This document shows, piece by piece, positions 1 to 8,013 of a DNA stretch of 37,554 nucleotides. A program made the translations under genes and the position numbers. Numbering within the stretch: the stretch's first letter is position 1; every line of letters begins with the position of its first letter. This DNA is from Microcystis aeruginosa LEGE 91341 (lineage in GTDB: Bacteria > Cyanobacteriota > Cyanobacteriia > Cyanobacteriales > Microcystaceae). A model generated the notes under the pieces. That model saw nothing but the letters and a program-made list of their open reading frames with translations, did not search any database and was not told the DNA's origin. The stretch lies in NCBI RefSeq assembly GCF_015206885.1, contig NZ_JADEXY010000022.1, positions 1 to 37,554 on the forward strand, given 5' to 3'.

Positions 1-1
1 T

Positions 2-229
2 TAAAATTCGACTGATTGTTGAGTTGCTCACCACCGTCTGTGTTTTTTCCTCGATTTGTTTTCTTAACTCGTCTAAGGTGGCATCGTTCTTTTCTTGGAC
101 TAAATCGCCCAGCAAGATAATTTGGTCCCTCTTATAGCGGTGTGCAGTCGTATGAGGTACAGTGTCACGAGCTATAAACCATGCTAGGCAAAGCTTGGTT
201 TGTATCTCACTCAAGCGCTTACCGCTATA
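2..229 (-). pseudogene. IS630-type transposase fragment, runs off left edge
   Basis: An open minus-strand frame runs from an in-frame TAA (complement of 230-232) to the left edge. Its distal part reads ILLGDLVQEKNDATLDELRKQ and then STISRIL, the pattern of the second N-terminal helix-turn-helix of IS630-family transposases (DATLxEL...STISRxL). No start codon with a ribosome-binding site is visible and the upstream residues do not look like a normal IS630 N-terminus, so this is probably a decayed or rearranged copy rather than an intact gene. The rest of the protein would lie left of the window. The family call rests on the short motif only. Confidence 0.5.
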
Positions 230-328
230 TTATTTTTATTGGTCAGCAATAATTGTCTGTTTTTTATTTGATTTTACATGACAAGTTCGGAAGAGCCGAA
301 AATACTTTTCAGGGTGGGTAATGATGTT

Positions 329-1678
329 TTAGTAAAGCCATTCTAATTTTCTGACTAATTCTGGCATGACTTCTTTTTGATCGCGATATTTATGGATTCT
401 TTGTAAATTCTCATTTTGTTTTAAATTTTTGGCCAATTTACTAGGTAGATAGGCAGAATAAATTAATCCACCATTATTGGAAAATTCCTCAGTCATTGCT
501 GATATCCAAGGAAAAGGAGGCTCTCCAAAATAACTAAAATAGAATGGCTTTGACTGATCAAATATTATATCATAAATGCCAAAGTTGACCCAGCTAGTAA
601 TAAATAATGTTCTTTTGAGTGGATTAATTCCTTCGCTAACAAACCTGTTGATTTTTTTTGTGCCTCCTTTTTCTTCAATATATTTTTGGGTAGAGAAAAA
701 ATTCATATTTAATTCTTGAAAATTATTAATTGATTCTCTTAAATCTTTAGCTATTTGGAAAACATTAACTGTATCACTAGCCGCAGCAACATTAATCGTT
801 GAAATAAAGTTTCCCAAAAGATTTTCTGGTAATTCTATTCGGGATCTATAGTTAATTATTATTGACAGGTATCTTTCTTTATGATACTGATCGACTTCGG
901 AGATTATACTAGACAGATGCGCGCACAATGCATCATTTATAGACAAACTTTTTTTGGTATTTTCTAAAAATGCTTGTTTCATATTATTTAATTCATTTTT
1001 TGAAAAATAAAATTGTAATAAAAACTTATTTTGTCCAGAAGAAAATATGTAAAATATTAATTTAAACAATTCTTTAATGCTTAAATATCTAACACTAGGA
1101 ATAGTGTTGTTATTGTCTTTTAATTTTTCTTGGAGATACAAATCTCTTTCTTCAACAATTAGTGGCGCAGCATATTTTTTCCCATTTACTGAATTTGACC
1201 AAGCTTTCATCAGTTGCATAAATGTGTGCATATCGCCAATAGAATGATGCCAGGAAATCCCAAGACTCATTCCTCCACAAGCAAAATAGGTCAGTTTTAT
1301 AGTCATTACAGGGCTTTGGTTAGATATTACTTTTTGGGGATTAATTAGATTAACAAGCCTTTCTTTCTTGATTTTTGGAAGGTCCTCAATAACATGATCT
1401 AATGAAGAGTCATCTTTAGTAATTAAGAAAATTATTCCTTGATTGTTAGCATCTATACATAAATTGTTGTTTATTTTTTTCAATCTCCCTGCAAAAATGG
1501 AAAAATCACTTAACACTATTTTTAACGAATCTGTTAATATATTCGACTCAACACTTTCTTTATAGAAGAAGACAACACTAATAGGAAGATTAGCAAACAA
1601 CTGATCTATGATACCACAAGTTATTACCTGTTGAATATGGTGATTGCTTTGAACCATAAAGGTTTCTGATTTCATCAC
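329..1678 (-). CDS. BAHD-like acyltransferase (plant transferase family)
   Basis: A 449-aa protein with both hallmarks of the BAHD/condensation-like acyltransferase fold. HHSIGD carries the catalytic HxxxD (His145, Asp149), and NFGIYD at about residue 365 stands where plant enzymes have DFGWG. Family members move an acyl group from a thioester (CoA, or possibly a carrier protein) to an alcohol or amine. Translation can begin at GTG 1678 or at the adjoining ATG 1675; a GGAGG (complement of 1690-1694) lies about 11 nt before the GTG. It diverges from the desaturase gene and is strongly AT-rich. Inferred role: esterifying or amidating the product of the neighbouring polyketide synthase. The substrate cannot be read from the sequence, and a degenerate NRPS condensation domain is the main alternative. 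Confidence 0.75.
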   Translation of the reverse strand: MMKSETFMVQSNHHIQQVITCGIIDQLFANLPISVVFFYKESVESNILTDSLKIVLSDFSIFAGRLKKINNNLCIDANNQGIIFLITKDDSSLDHVIEDLPKIKKERLVNLINPQKVISNQSPVMTIKLTYFACGGMSLGISWHHSIGDMHTFMQLMKAWSNSVNGKKYAAPLIVEERDLYLQEKLKDNNNTIPSVRYLSIKELFKLIFYIFSSGQNKFLLQFYFSKNELNNMKQAFLENTKKSLSINDALCAHLSSIISEVDQYHKERYLSIIINYRSRIELPENLLGNFISTINVAAASDTVNVFQIAKDLRESINNFQELNMNFFSTQKYIEEKGGTKKINRFVSEGINPLKRTLFITSWVNFGIYDIIFDQSKPFYFSYFGEPPFPWISAMTEEFSNNGGLIYSAYLPSKLAKNLKQNENLQRIHKYRDQKEVMPELVRKLEWLY

Positions 1679-1721
1679 TAACTTCGTAGCCTCCGTGAAC
1701 GCTTACAGACATCTCAGCCCA

Positions 1722-1727
1722 ATTATA
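1722..1727 (-). promoter_or_regulatory. Possible -10 box for the acyltransferase gene
   Basis: A perfect TATAAT on the minus strand lies about 44-49 nt upstream of the acyltransferase start and upstream of its GGAGG. There is no convincing -35 box at 16-18 nt, so this is a tentative promoter call. Confidence 0.35.
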
Positions 1728-1998
1728 TCTCTTTTTTGCCATTTTTAAGCGGCGATCACTAGCTACGTCGATCAAACCTGCCAGTTTTTAGTCGCACGAG
1801 TAATGGAGACGGAAACTGCAGCCGCAGTCAACCAGGTTACTCAGTCCGCTTGTGCCAGCCTACCGACTCAGGAGGCATGATCTAGGTATGACAAGTGCCG
1901 CATCGCACCTTCGGCGTGAACCCAACAAGGGCATGGACGAGTAGGTTAAATTGTCTTGTCCCCAACAAGTAGCCCGCAAGACTGAACAAGTAGCACGC
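1728..1998. other. Intergenic spacer between divergent genes, no gene seen
   Basis: This is the GC-richer core of the 417-bp gap between the divergent acyltransferase and desaturase genes. It contains related pieces such as CCCAACAAGGGCATG and TTGTCCCCAACAAGTAG, and short stems, reminiscent of insertion-sequence end DNA or a structured RNA. Neither strand gives a credible protein. I do not recognise it. Confidence 0.4.
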
Positions 1999-2027
1999 TT
2001 GACATTATAACATCACGCCGCTACAAT
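1999..2027 (+). promoter_or_regulatory. Sigma70-type promoter of the desaturase-DUF1702 operon
   Basis: TTGACA at 1999-2004 and TACAAT at 2022-2027 are separated by exactly 17 nt, a near-consensus housekeeping promoter. Transcription would start near 2034, giving a leader of about 60 nt before the GTG start at 2096. It is the clearest promoter of the biosynthetic locus. Confidence 0.7.
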
Positions 2028-2095
2028 ACAATTTTGAGGAAAAATGGGGCAGTTCTGCAAAATTCCTCTCTGGCAAAGCGAATGGAGTTTAGTTC

Positions 2096-3193
2096 GTGAA
2101 AAATAACGTTAATCTTAACTCACTGATGAAACAGGGAGAGTACGCCAAAATCTTGCGTCCCCTACTTCCTGATGAGGCTTTTGTTCCTGACCTTAATAAG
2201 GTCTTTATTTTAGGGATTAATGTTGCCATTCTGCTACTAGGTTGGGGAACTGCGTCCTACCTTGATCGATGGCCTTGGTATTTTCTATGGTTATTTGTTC
2301 CCTTAGCTTTAATTATGGGCAATAGTATCATGGCTTTGATGTTTATTACTCATGAACTCACGCACTGTAAAACCATCAAAAACCGATTTTTAAGACAAAT
2401 TGTGAATCAATTAGGTTTTATGATGACCTGGCTACCTCCTACTTTTTGGAATGCACTTCACAATCGTCAACATCACCAAAACACTAATAGCCTTAAGGAC
2501 CCTGATCGCCGTTATTTGTTCGAGCAACCTAATAGTTGGGGAAAATTACTTCAGGAGTGGTTTGTTCCGTCTTCAGAAATCAAAACATTGAGTTTAGTTT
2601 TAGGAACGTGTAATGTCTGGGGTATCTATATTTTTCGCAATCTTATCTCTGTTATTTTATCTAATGATGAATTATTGGGGTATGGACCAGCTCCCTTTAA
2701 AGTCTATCCCAAAGAACGAAAGGTTATTACAATTGAACTACTAATTATTTTTATAATCCATCTGAGTATTATTATTTTTTTACAATTTCATCCTGTAAAA
2801 CTTTTACTCGGTTATTTTTTACCAATATGGATTGGTTATACTGGGATTATGTCTTACCTTTACACCCATCATATGCTTTGTCCTATGTCGGAAACTGATG
2901 ATTGTCTAATGACTACACTCTCGGTTCGCGTTCCTCGGATTGTTGATTATCTTCATGTTAACTTTTCTTATCATACGGAACATCATGTTTTTCCGACAAT
3001 AAACTCAGATTACTATCCGCTTGTGCAGCAGCTTTTAATAGAAAAATTTCCCGAGAAGCTTAACCTTATTCCGATACAAGAAGCATGGCGCTTAATGTTA
3101 CAAACCCCTATCCACTATAAAGATGAGACTACCTTTACTGATACCTTAGGAACTCAATTAGTTACCCGTCCTAAACCTTGTTTAACCAAATAA
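2096..3193 (+). CDS. Membrane fatty-acid desaturase/hydroxylase family protein
   Basis: A 365-aa integral membrane di-iron enzyme. The three histidine boxes are visible: HELTH (86-90), HNRQHH (122-127) and HTEHH (293-297), with an extra YTHH near 256-259. Hydrophobic stretches around 35-85 and 210-255 fit the four-helix desaturase topology. Such enzymes introduce double bonds or hydroxyl groups into lipid chains using O2 and electrons from ferredoxin. The start is GTG, supported by GGAG 8 nt upstream (2084-2087); the next Met is residue 11. The DUF1702 gene follows after 16 nt, so the two form an operon. Inferred role: tailoring the chain made by the enediyne-type synthase, perhaps desaturation or acetylenation. 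A general fatty-acid desaturase is the alternative. Confidence 0.85.
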   Translation: MKNNVNLNSLMKQGEYAKILRPLLPDEAFVPDLNKVFILGINVAILLLGWGTASYLDRWPWYFLWLFVPLALIMGNSIMALMFITHELTHCKTIKNRFLRQIVNQLGFMMTWLPPTFWNALHNRQHHQNTNSLKDPDRRYLFEQPNSWGKLLQEWFVPSSEIKTLSLVLGTCNVWGIYIFRNLISVILSNDELLGYGPAPFKVYPKERKVITIELLIIFIIHLSIIIFLQFHPVKLLLGYFLPIWIGYTGIMSYLYTHHMLCPMSETDDCLMTTLSVRVPRIVDYLHVNFSYHTEHHVFPTINSDYYPLVQQLLIEKFPEKLNLIPIQEAWRLMLQTPIHYKDETTFTDTLGTQLVTRPKPCLTK

Positions 3194-3209
3194 CCAATAG
3201 GAAAATAAA

Positions 3210-4172
3210 ATGTTTCAAATTTCCAGAGGATTATTACGCCGACTCTTAATGGGTCGCTCCGTTGAATTATTTAATAAAAAATGGAATACAGATTTTCCTG
3301 AACCTGAAACACTCGGCAGACAGCAAGTAAAAAAGTCAGCTTTTGGGTTTCTTGGTGGCTATAATAAAGCTCTTGAATTTGGTTTTTCTCCGTTACTCAT
3401 CAGCGAACTAGATGGATACAATCGTAACCTACGGGGATTTGCTTACGAAGGTGCTGGCATGGGTTTAGCAATGATTGACTACACCGCTTTGGGTAAGCGT
3501 TCACGACTTCAAGAATTTTTGGAAGGACCTGCCGCTCAATATCCAGAACTAATCCATGTAGGTGCTGGTTTTAGTATTGCCCTACTCCATAAAAATATTC
3601 ATAAAACTTTATCGCAAATGCCTCCTTTCTATCGTTGGTGGGCTATGGATGGTTTTGCCTTCTGTCGTGGAATTTTTGAATGGAAAAAATGTGTCATCCA
3701 CCAAGTCACTTATGGCCTTGATGGTTATTTTTTAAGAGCATTTGATCGTGGGCTAGGTCGTTGGTTTTGGTTCATGCACGATGCAGATGTAATGCGAATT
3801 GTTGATCAATTACAAAATTTTCCTGACTCTCGTCATGCTGACCTTTGGAATGGAATAGGTTTAGCTTGTACCTATGCTGGAGGAGTGAATCAAAAACAGA
3901 TCGAGTTTTTAAAAGAATCAGCAAAGTCTCACGTTTCTTATTTGGCATTAGGCTCTGCTCTAGCTGCTAAGTGTCGTTTAACGGCTGATCATATCGTTGA
4001 ACATAACGATTTGGCTTGTTCTATTCTCTGTAATATGTCAACTGAAGAAGTTGGACAATTAACTTTACATATTGCCAAAGAAATAAAGATTGATCCCGAT
4101 GAATCAGTATTAGTTGAACAGCCGATTTTTGAAACTTGGCGTGAAGCCATCCGTTCCCAATTAACGCGGTAA
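3210..4172 (+). CDS. DUF1702 protein, enediyne biosynthesis E3-like
   Basis: A 320-aa protein with the pattern I associate with DUF1702: a hydrophobic, basic N-terminus with LLRRLLMGR, then FxxGYNxAL, FAYEGAGMGLAMIDY (about 76-90) and HVGAGFSIAL (about 115-124). DUF1702 (E3) is one of the conserved accessory proteins of enediyne clusters, where E3, E4 and E5 accompany the PKSE; its chemistry is not established. The start has an AGGAAA ribosome-binding site, and the gene follows the desaturase by 16 nt. The synthase at 13.5-21.2 kb is of the matching type, which strengthens the call. E4 and E5 homologues are not present in the window. Confidence 0.8.
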   Translation: MFQISRGLLRRLLMGRSVELFNKKWNTDFPEPETLGRQQVKKSAFGFLGGYNKALEFGFSPLLISELDGYNRNLRGFAYEGAGMGLAMIDYTALGKRSRLQEFLEGPAAQYPELIHVGAGFSIALLHKNIHKTLSQMPPFYRWWAMDGFAFCRGIFEWKKCVIHQVTYGLDGYFLRAFDRGLGRWFWFMHDADVMRIVDQLQNFPDSRHADLWNGIGLACTYAGGVNQKQIEFLKESAKSHVSYLALGSALAAKCRLTADHIVEHNDLACSILCNMSTEEVGQLTLHIAKEIKIDPDESVLVEQPIFETWREAIRSQLTR

Positions 4173-4284
4173 ACTCTCAAAAATCCTGCTAGAAAATCAT
4201 GAATTATGAATGATGAACAGGAGATAAGGGAGAGATAAGCTAAGACGCATTTACAGTTTCCCGTTCCCTGTTCCCTTATCCCCC

Positions 4285-4315
4285 CCATAGACTAATTTAG
4301 ATGCTTAACAGCTTA
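4285..4315. repeat. Copy A of a ~30-bp repeat flanking the halogenase block
   Basis: This segment begins CATAGACTAATTTAG and ends AACAGCTTA. It matches 10141-10171 in the same orientation, with about 26 of 31 positions shared and a one-base length difference. It lies between the convergent DUF1702 and first halogenase genes. It may be the end of an insertion sequence that took part in assembling the locus. Confidence 0.6.
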
Positions 4316-4325
4316 CTATAGTTCG

Positions 4326-6086
4326 TTAATTCCAAGGGTGTAATTTAGGTTGATATTGATAGGTCTTAAACTCTTGGCGCATCTTTTTAATAAAAGTTTT
4401 ATGGTTTAATTGACGAACTTTAAACCGATAAATTTTTTCACCAATAGCAATGTAAAAAGAATAACTTAATAATTGTGTAACTCGTATCCATGTTTTAGGA
4501 GCAAATCCCCCCCAAATTCCAAACCCTTTAAAACGAAGCTTTAAATAAAAAACAGCCAAAAAGAAAAATGTATTTTTTAAACAAAGAAGCACATTGCATT
4601 GATGAGGGTCAAGCCTTGAATTTTCTAAAAAATTATCAAAATATTTGCTAGGTCCATAACCCCAAAGTAATTGATCAGTTCGAGCAAAATCCATAATTCC
4701 TAAATTGGCATCACACTCCACCAATTGATCAAATTGTTGATGCAAATCAGAAAAAAGACTATTTTGGGGACCAGCCAAAAATTCAATTGCTTTGATATGT
4801 TCATTGATAAAGTGGAAATCCAGAAACCATTTACCAATATACATAGGCACTAAGTTACCAAACCAAAACATATTTTCCATATAAATCCGCCAACTCATTA
4901 CACTAGCATGACCTAAATGTTTTTCGTGATTTTGGTAGAGCCGACTATATGAAGTAGCTGTCGCCACCATAAACTTATTATACATATCTTGCTTCTTCTC
5001 AGCTTCAGGTTCTTTGGCTAATTTAGCTCGAATTACTTCAGTCACACATTCAATTCCCAGTGCTGTTACGACTAACCCAGGAGAGTATAATGGGTCAAAC
5101 ATTTGAGCAGCATCACCAATAACATACCAGTTATCTTGGGAAAGATGTTGCTTGCTATTATGAGCCAAGCGAGGAAGATAATTAAAATCAATACATTGCC
5201 CACTCTCGATAAGATTATAAACAATTTCGTGGTTAGCTTTAAAAAAACTTTTTAATTTTTCTAAGGTATTGATTTGGTTGGCTGCAATAGAATTTTTATG
5301 GTGTACCAAGCCGATAGATATTTCTTTTTGTTTGGTATCAATTGGGAGAACCCAAATCCAGTGTCCAGTTCCAAAAAAGTGTTTGGTACTATAGTAACTA
5401 CTAGCTGTACCGTTAATTTTATTGTAAATATTATCAAAAATATTGAGATCAATGTTCTTAACTCGAAGCCAAGCAGAACCCGTATTAATACCAGTCATCT
5501 CTTCAGAGTCTAAAATTACATTATTAAGTTTTTTCCCAATAATAAAACGACGGCCAGCTGCATCAATAACGTGCTTAGTTTTTAACTCGATAGATGCTTG
5601 ATCGAGTTTTACGGTTACCGTATGTAATTGATCACAAGGAGTTAATTCTACATCGATAACACGGCCATTATAGAAAGTTGCCCCCATCTCCTGAGTCATT
5701 TGGAGAACATCCTGCTCAAATTTAGCTCGATTAATATGAAAACTATCAATTAAAGGGGTACGATTAAAACCCATATGATAATAATCATTGACGCTCTTGG
5801 TCTGAGCTTGATTTTTAGGCCAGTGATAGTTTAGTCCATACTTAGGTGCGTGATTCTCCAGTAAATATTCATGGAGAGCTAACTCTTTACACATAAACAT
5901 TGAACTAATTTCTACAGTTGATTCGCCAATTTTCATATCTTTAATTGACCTTTCTGGATTCCGAGGATCAATAATTGCAACTTTAATGTTAGGGAGGTTT
6001 AATAACAAGTGCCTCGCTTGACAAATTCCCGCAAAACCGGCTCCCATAATAAGAACATCATAAACTTGCTGTTGAGTTTTATTCAT
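4326..6086 (-). CDS. FAD-dependent halogenase 1
   Basis: A 586-aa flavin-dependent halogenase. It has the dinucleotide-binding GAGFAG (15-20), a GESTVE motif near 54-59, HAPKYGLNYHW containing Lys82 at the position of the halogenase-specific lysine, and the family-defining WxWxIP-type motif as HWIWVLP (W243, W245). A second FAD motif reads GDAAQMFDPLYSPGL. The enzyme would use reduced FAD, O2 and halide to make hypohalous acid that chlorinates an electron-rich substrate. The C-terminal third contains hydrophobic stretches absent from tryptophan halogenases. AAGGA lies about 9 nt before the ATG. The three paralogues are head-to-tail with gaps of 51 and 70 bp and are probably co-transcribed. 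Carrier-protein-bound or free polyketide substrates are both possible. Confidence 0.88.
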   Translation of the reverse strand: MNKTQQQVYDVLIMGAGFAGICQARHLLLNLPNIKVAIIDPRNPERSIKDMKIGESTVEISSMFMCKELALHEYLLENHAPKYGLNYHWPKNQAQTKSVNDYYHMGFNRTPLIDSFHINRAKFEQDVLQMTQEMGATFYNGRVIDVELTPCDQLHTVTVKLDQASIELKTKHVIDAAGRRFIIGKKLNNVILDSEEMTGINTGSAWLRVKNIDLNIFDNIYNKINGTASSYYSTKHFFGTGHWIWVLPIDTKQKEISIGLVHHKNSIAANQINTLEKLKSFFKANHEIVYNLIESGQCIDFNYLPRLAHNSKQHLSQDNWYVIGDAAQMFDPLYSPGLVVTALGIECVTEVIRAKLAKEPEAEKKQDMYNKFMVATATSYSRLYQNHEKHLGHASVMSWRIYMENMFWFGNLVPMYIGKWFLDFHFINEHIKAIEFLAGPQNSLFSDLHQQFDQLVECDANLGIMDFARTDQLLWGYGPSKYFDNFLENSRLDPHQCNVLLCLKNTFFFLAVFYLKLRFKGFGIWGGFAPKTWIRVTQLLSYSFYIAIGEKIYRFKVRQLNHKTFIKKMRQEFKTYQYQPKLHPWN

Positions 6087-6137
6087 GAATCTTTTTCCTT
6101 TTTTTACTAAAAGTTTTCTTGAAAAATCTAAAGAAGA

Positions 6138-7943
6138 CTAAACACTTATTTGCTTATGCCAAGGATTTAACTTAGGTTGATGTTGATAAGCTTGAAACTC
6201 TTCTTTCGTTTTTTCAATCATCGTATTATCAGGAACATTACGATAATTAAACAAATAGATTTTCTCGCCAATTGTTGCCATTAAGCAGAAGAATAAAAGT
6301 TGCATGATTCGCCAAGAACAACGGGGAGCTAACACTCCTAAAACGCCGTAAGCTTTAAATCTAAGTTTAATATAGAACATGGCCATAAAAAATAGAGCTG
6401 TTTTCATGCCAGCATAAACATTGCAACGTTTTGGCTCATATTTTTCGCTTTCAAGATAATCATCAGCGTGTTTTAGAGGACCGTAACCCCACATTAATTG
6501 ATCAATGCGACTATAATCCATCATTCCAATGTTAATTTTACGTTCAACTAATTGATCAAACTCCTCATACATCTGTGAAAAAAAGCTCTTCTTACTAAAG
6601 AAAAAAATATCACCAATGGCTAAATATTTCTGGATAAAGTCAAAATCTAAAAACCACTTGCCGACAAACATAGGAATTAAAACTCCAAACCAGACCATAT
6701 TCTCAAGATAAATTCGCCAACTCATTACACTGGCATTGCCCAGATGTTTTTCATGATGACGATAAACTTGATTGTAAGAACGAGAATTGGTGACTAAAAA
6801 TTTATTGTACATCTCTTGTTTTTGTGGAGCGTCAGCATCATTGTTTAGCTTCGCACGAATAACTTCTGTAGTAGATTCAATACCTAAAACTGCTAATACT
6901 AAACCTGGAGAATATAAAGGATCGAACATTTGAGCAGCATCCCCCAAAACATACCAGTTATCCTCAGAAATAATTTTTTTACTATTATGAGCGAGTCTCG
7001 GTAGATGATGAAAATCAACTATCTCACCACTTTTAATAATATTAAAAACAATGGTTTGATTGGCCTCTAGAAAACTGGTGAATTTATCTAAAGTATTGAT
7101 TTGATTGAGAGGAATAATGTTTTTATGGTAAACAACTCCAATAGATAATTCTTTTTCATTTCTGTCAATAGGAAGCATCCATATCCAATGACCATGGCCA
7201 AACCAATGATTCGTTGTGTAGTAACGGCTAGCACCACCATTTGAAGGCCGATAGTTATCATAGTAAATGCTACGATCTACATTTTTGACGCGCAGCCACG
7301 AAGAGCCAGTATTGATTCCATAAAGTTGCTCAGGATCGAAAATTAAATTATCCGTTTTTTTGCCAATGATAAAGCGCCGACCAGCCGTATCTATCAGGTG
7401 TTTTGCTTTTAGTTCTATTTCTCCTTGATCGAGTTTAACTTTGACAGTATGTAACTCATCTTTGGGAGTTAGTTCTACATCGACAACACGACCATTATAA
7501 AATTTTGCCCCCATCTCTCGGTTCATTTGTAAGACATCTTGTTCAAATTTAGCTCGATTGATATGAAAGCTATCAATACTGGGAGAACGGTTCATCCAAA
7601 TATGAAAATAGTCATCAGGCGTTTTCGTTTTTTCTGGATTTTTTGGCCAATGAAAACTGAGTCCGTACTTGGGTGCGTGGTTCTCAATCATATATTCATA
7701 AAGTCCAAGTTCTTTAAACAGAAAAATAGCGGTGATTTCAACCGTTGATTCCCCTATTTTTAAATCTTTGACCGACCTTTCAAGAGAGCGAGGATCAATC
7801 AGCGCAACTTTAAGGTTTGGAATATTTAATAGCAAGTGTCTAGCTTGGCAAATACCAGCAAACCCGGCTCCCATGATGACAACATCATAAACTTGTTCTT
7901 GACAAATTTTTGAGGGGGCAATGTCCATTTGAGCAAAATTCAT
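6138..7943 (-). CDS. FAD-dependent halogenase 2
   Basis: A 601-aa paralogue of its two neighbours, with an N-terminal extension of 10 residues relative to halogenase 1. It retains GAGFAG (25-30), GESTVE, Lys92 in NHAPKYGL, HWIWMLP (W253, W255) and GDAAQMFDPLYSPGL, so every recognisable catalytic element is present. GGAAGG lies about 11 nt upstream of the ATG. It looks closer to halogenase 3 than to halogenase 1 around the LYGINTGSSWLRVKN segment, suggesting stepwise tandem duplication. The C-terminal part (about 515-575) holds two hydrophobic stretches that could contact a membrane. Distinct regiochemistry for each paralogue is plausible but not shown. Confidence 0.88.
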   Translation of the reverse strand: MNFAQMDIAPSKICQEQVYDVVIMGAGFAGICQARHLLLNIPNLKVALIDPRSLERSVKDLKIGESTVEITAIFLFKELGLYEYMIENHAPKYGLSFHWPKNPEKTKTPDDYFHIWMNRSPSIDSFHINRAKFEQDVLQMNREMGAKFYNGRVVDVELTPKDELHTVKVKLDQGEIELKAKHLIDTAGRRFIIGKKTDNLIFDPEQLYGINTGSSWLRVKNVDRSIYYDNYRPSNGGASRYYTTNHWFGHGHWIWMLPIDRNEKELSIGVVYHKNIIPLNQINTLDKFTSFLEANQTIVFNIIKSGEIVDFHHLPRLAHNSKKIISEDNWYVLGDAAQMFDPLYSPGLVLAVLGIESTTEVIRAKLNNDADAPQKQEMYNKFLVTNSRSYNQVYRHHEKHLGNASVMSWRIYLENMVWFGVLIPMFVGKWFLDFDFIQKYLAIGDIFFFSKKSFFSQMYEEFDQLVERKINIGMMDYSRIDQLMWGYGPLKHADDYLESEKYEPKRCNVYAGMKTALFFMAMFYIKLRFKAYGVLGVLAPRCSWRIMQLLFFCLMATIGEKIYLFNYRNVPDNTMIEKTKEEFQAYQHQPKLNPWHKQISV

Positions 7944-8013
7944 CTTTTTTTTACCTTCCTTTTAAGTTTAGGTTAACTGTACCTTAAGAGTGCTTAAAAA
8001 CTCAAGTTTTCTT

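Noticed and set aside
1590-1775. 61-codon minus-strand frame over the acyltransferase start
   Set aside because: Overlaps the real start and its leader, and has no protein-family features.
1783-1998. Structured RNA or IS605 guide-like RNA in the divergent spacer
   Set aside because: Short stems and repeated CCCAACAAG pieces are visible, but no family pattern or adjacent tnpB gene supports the call.
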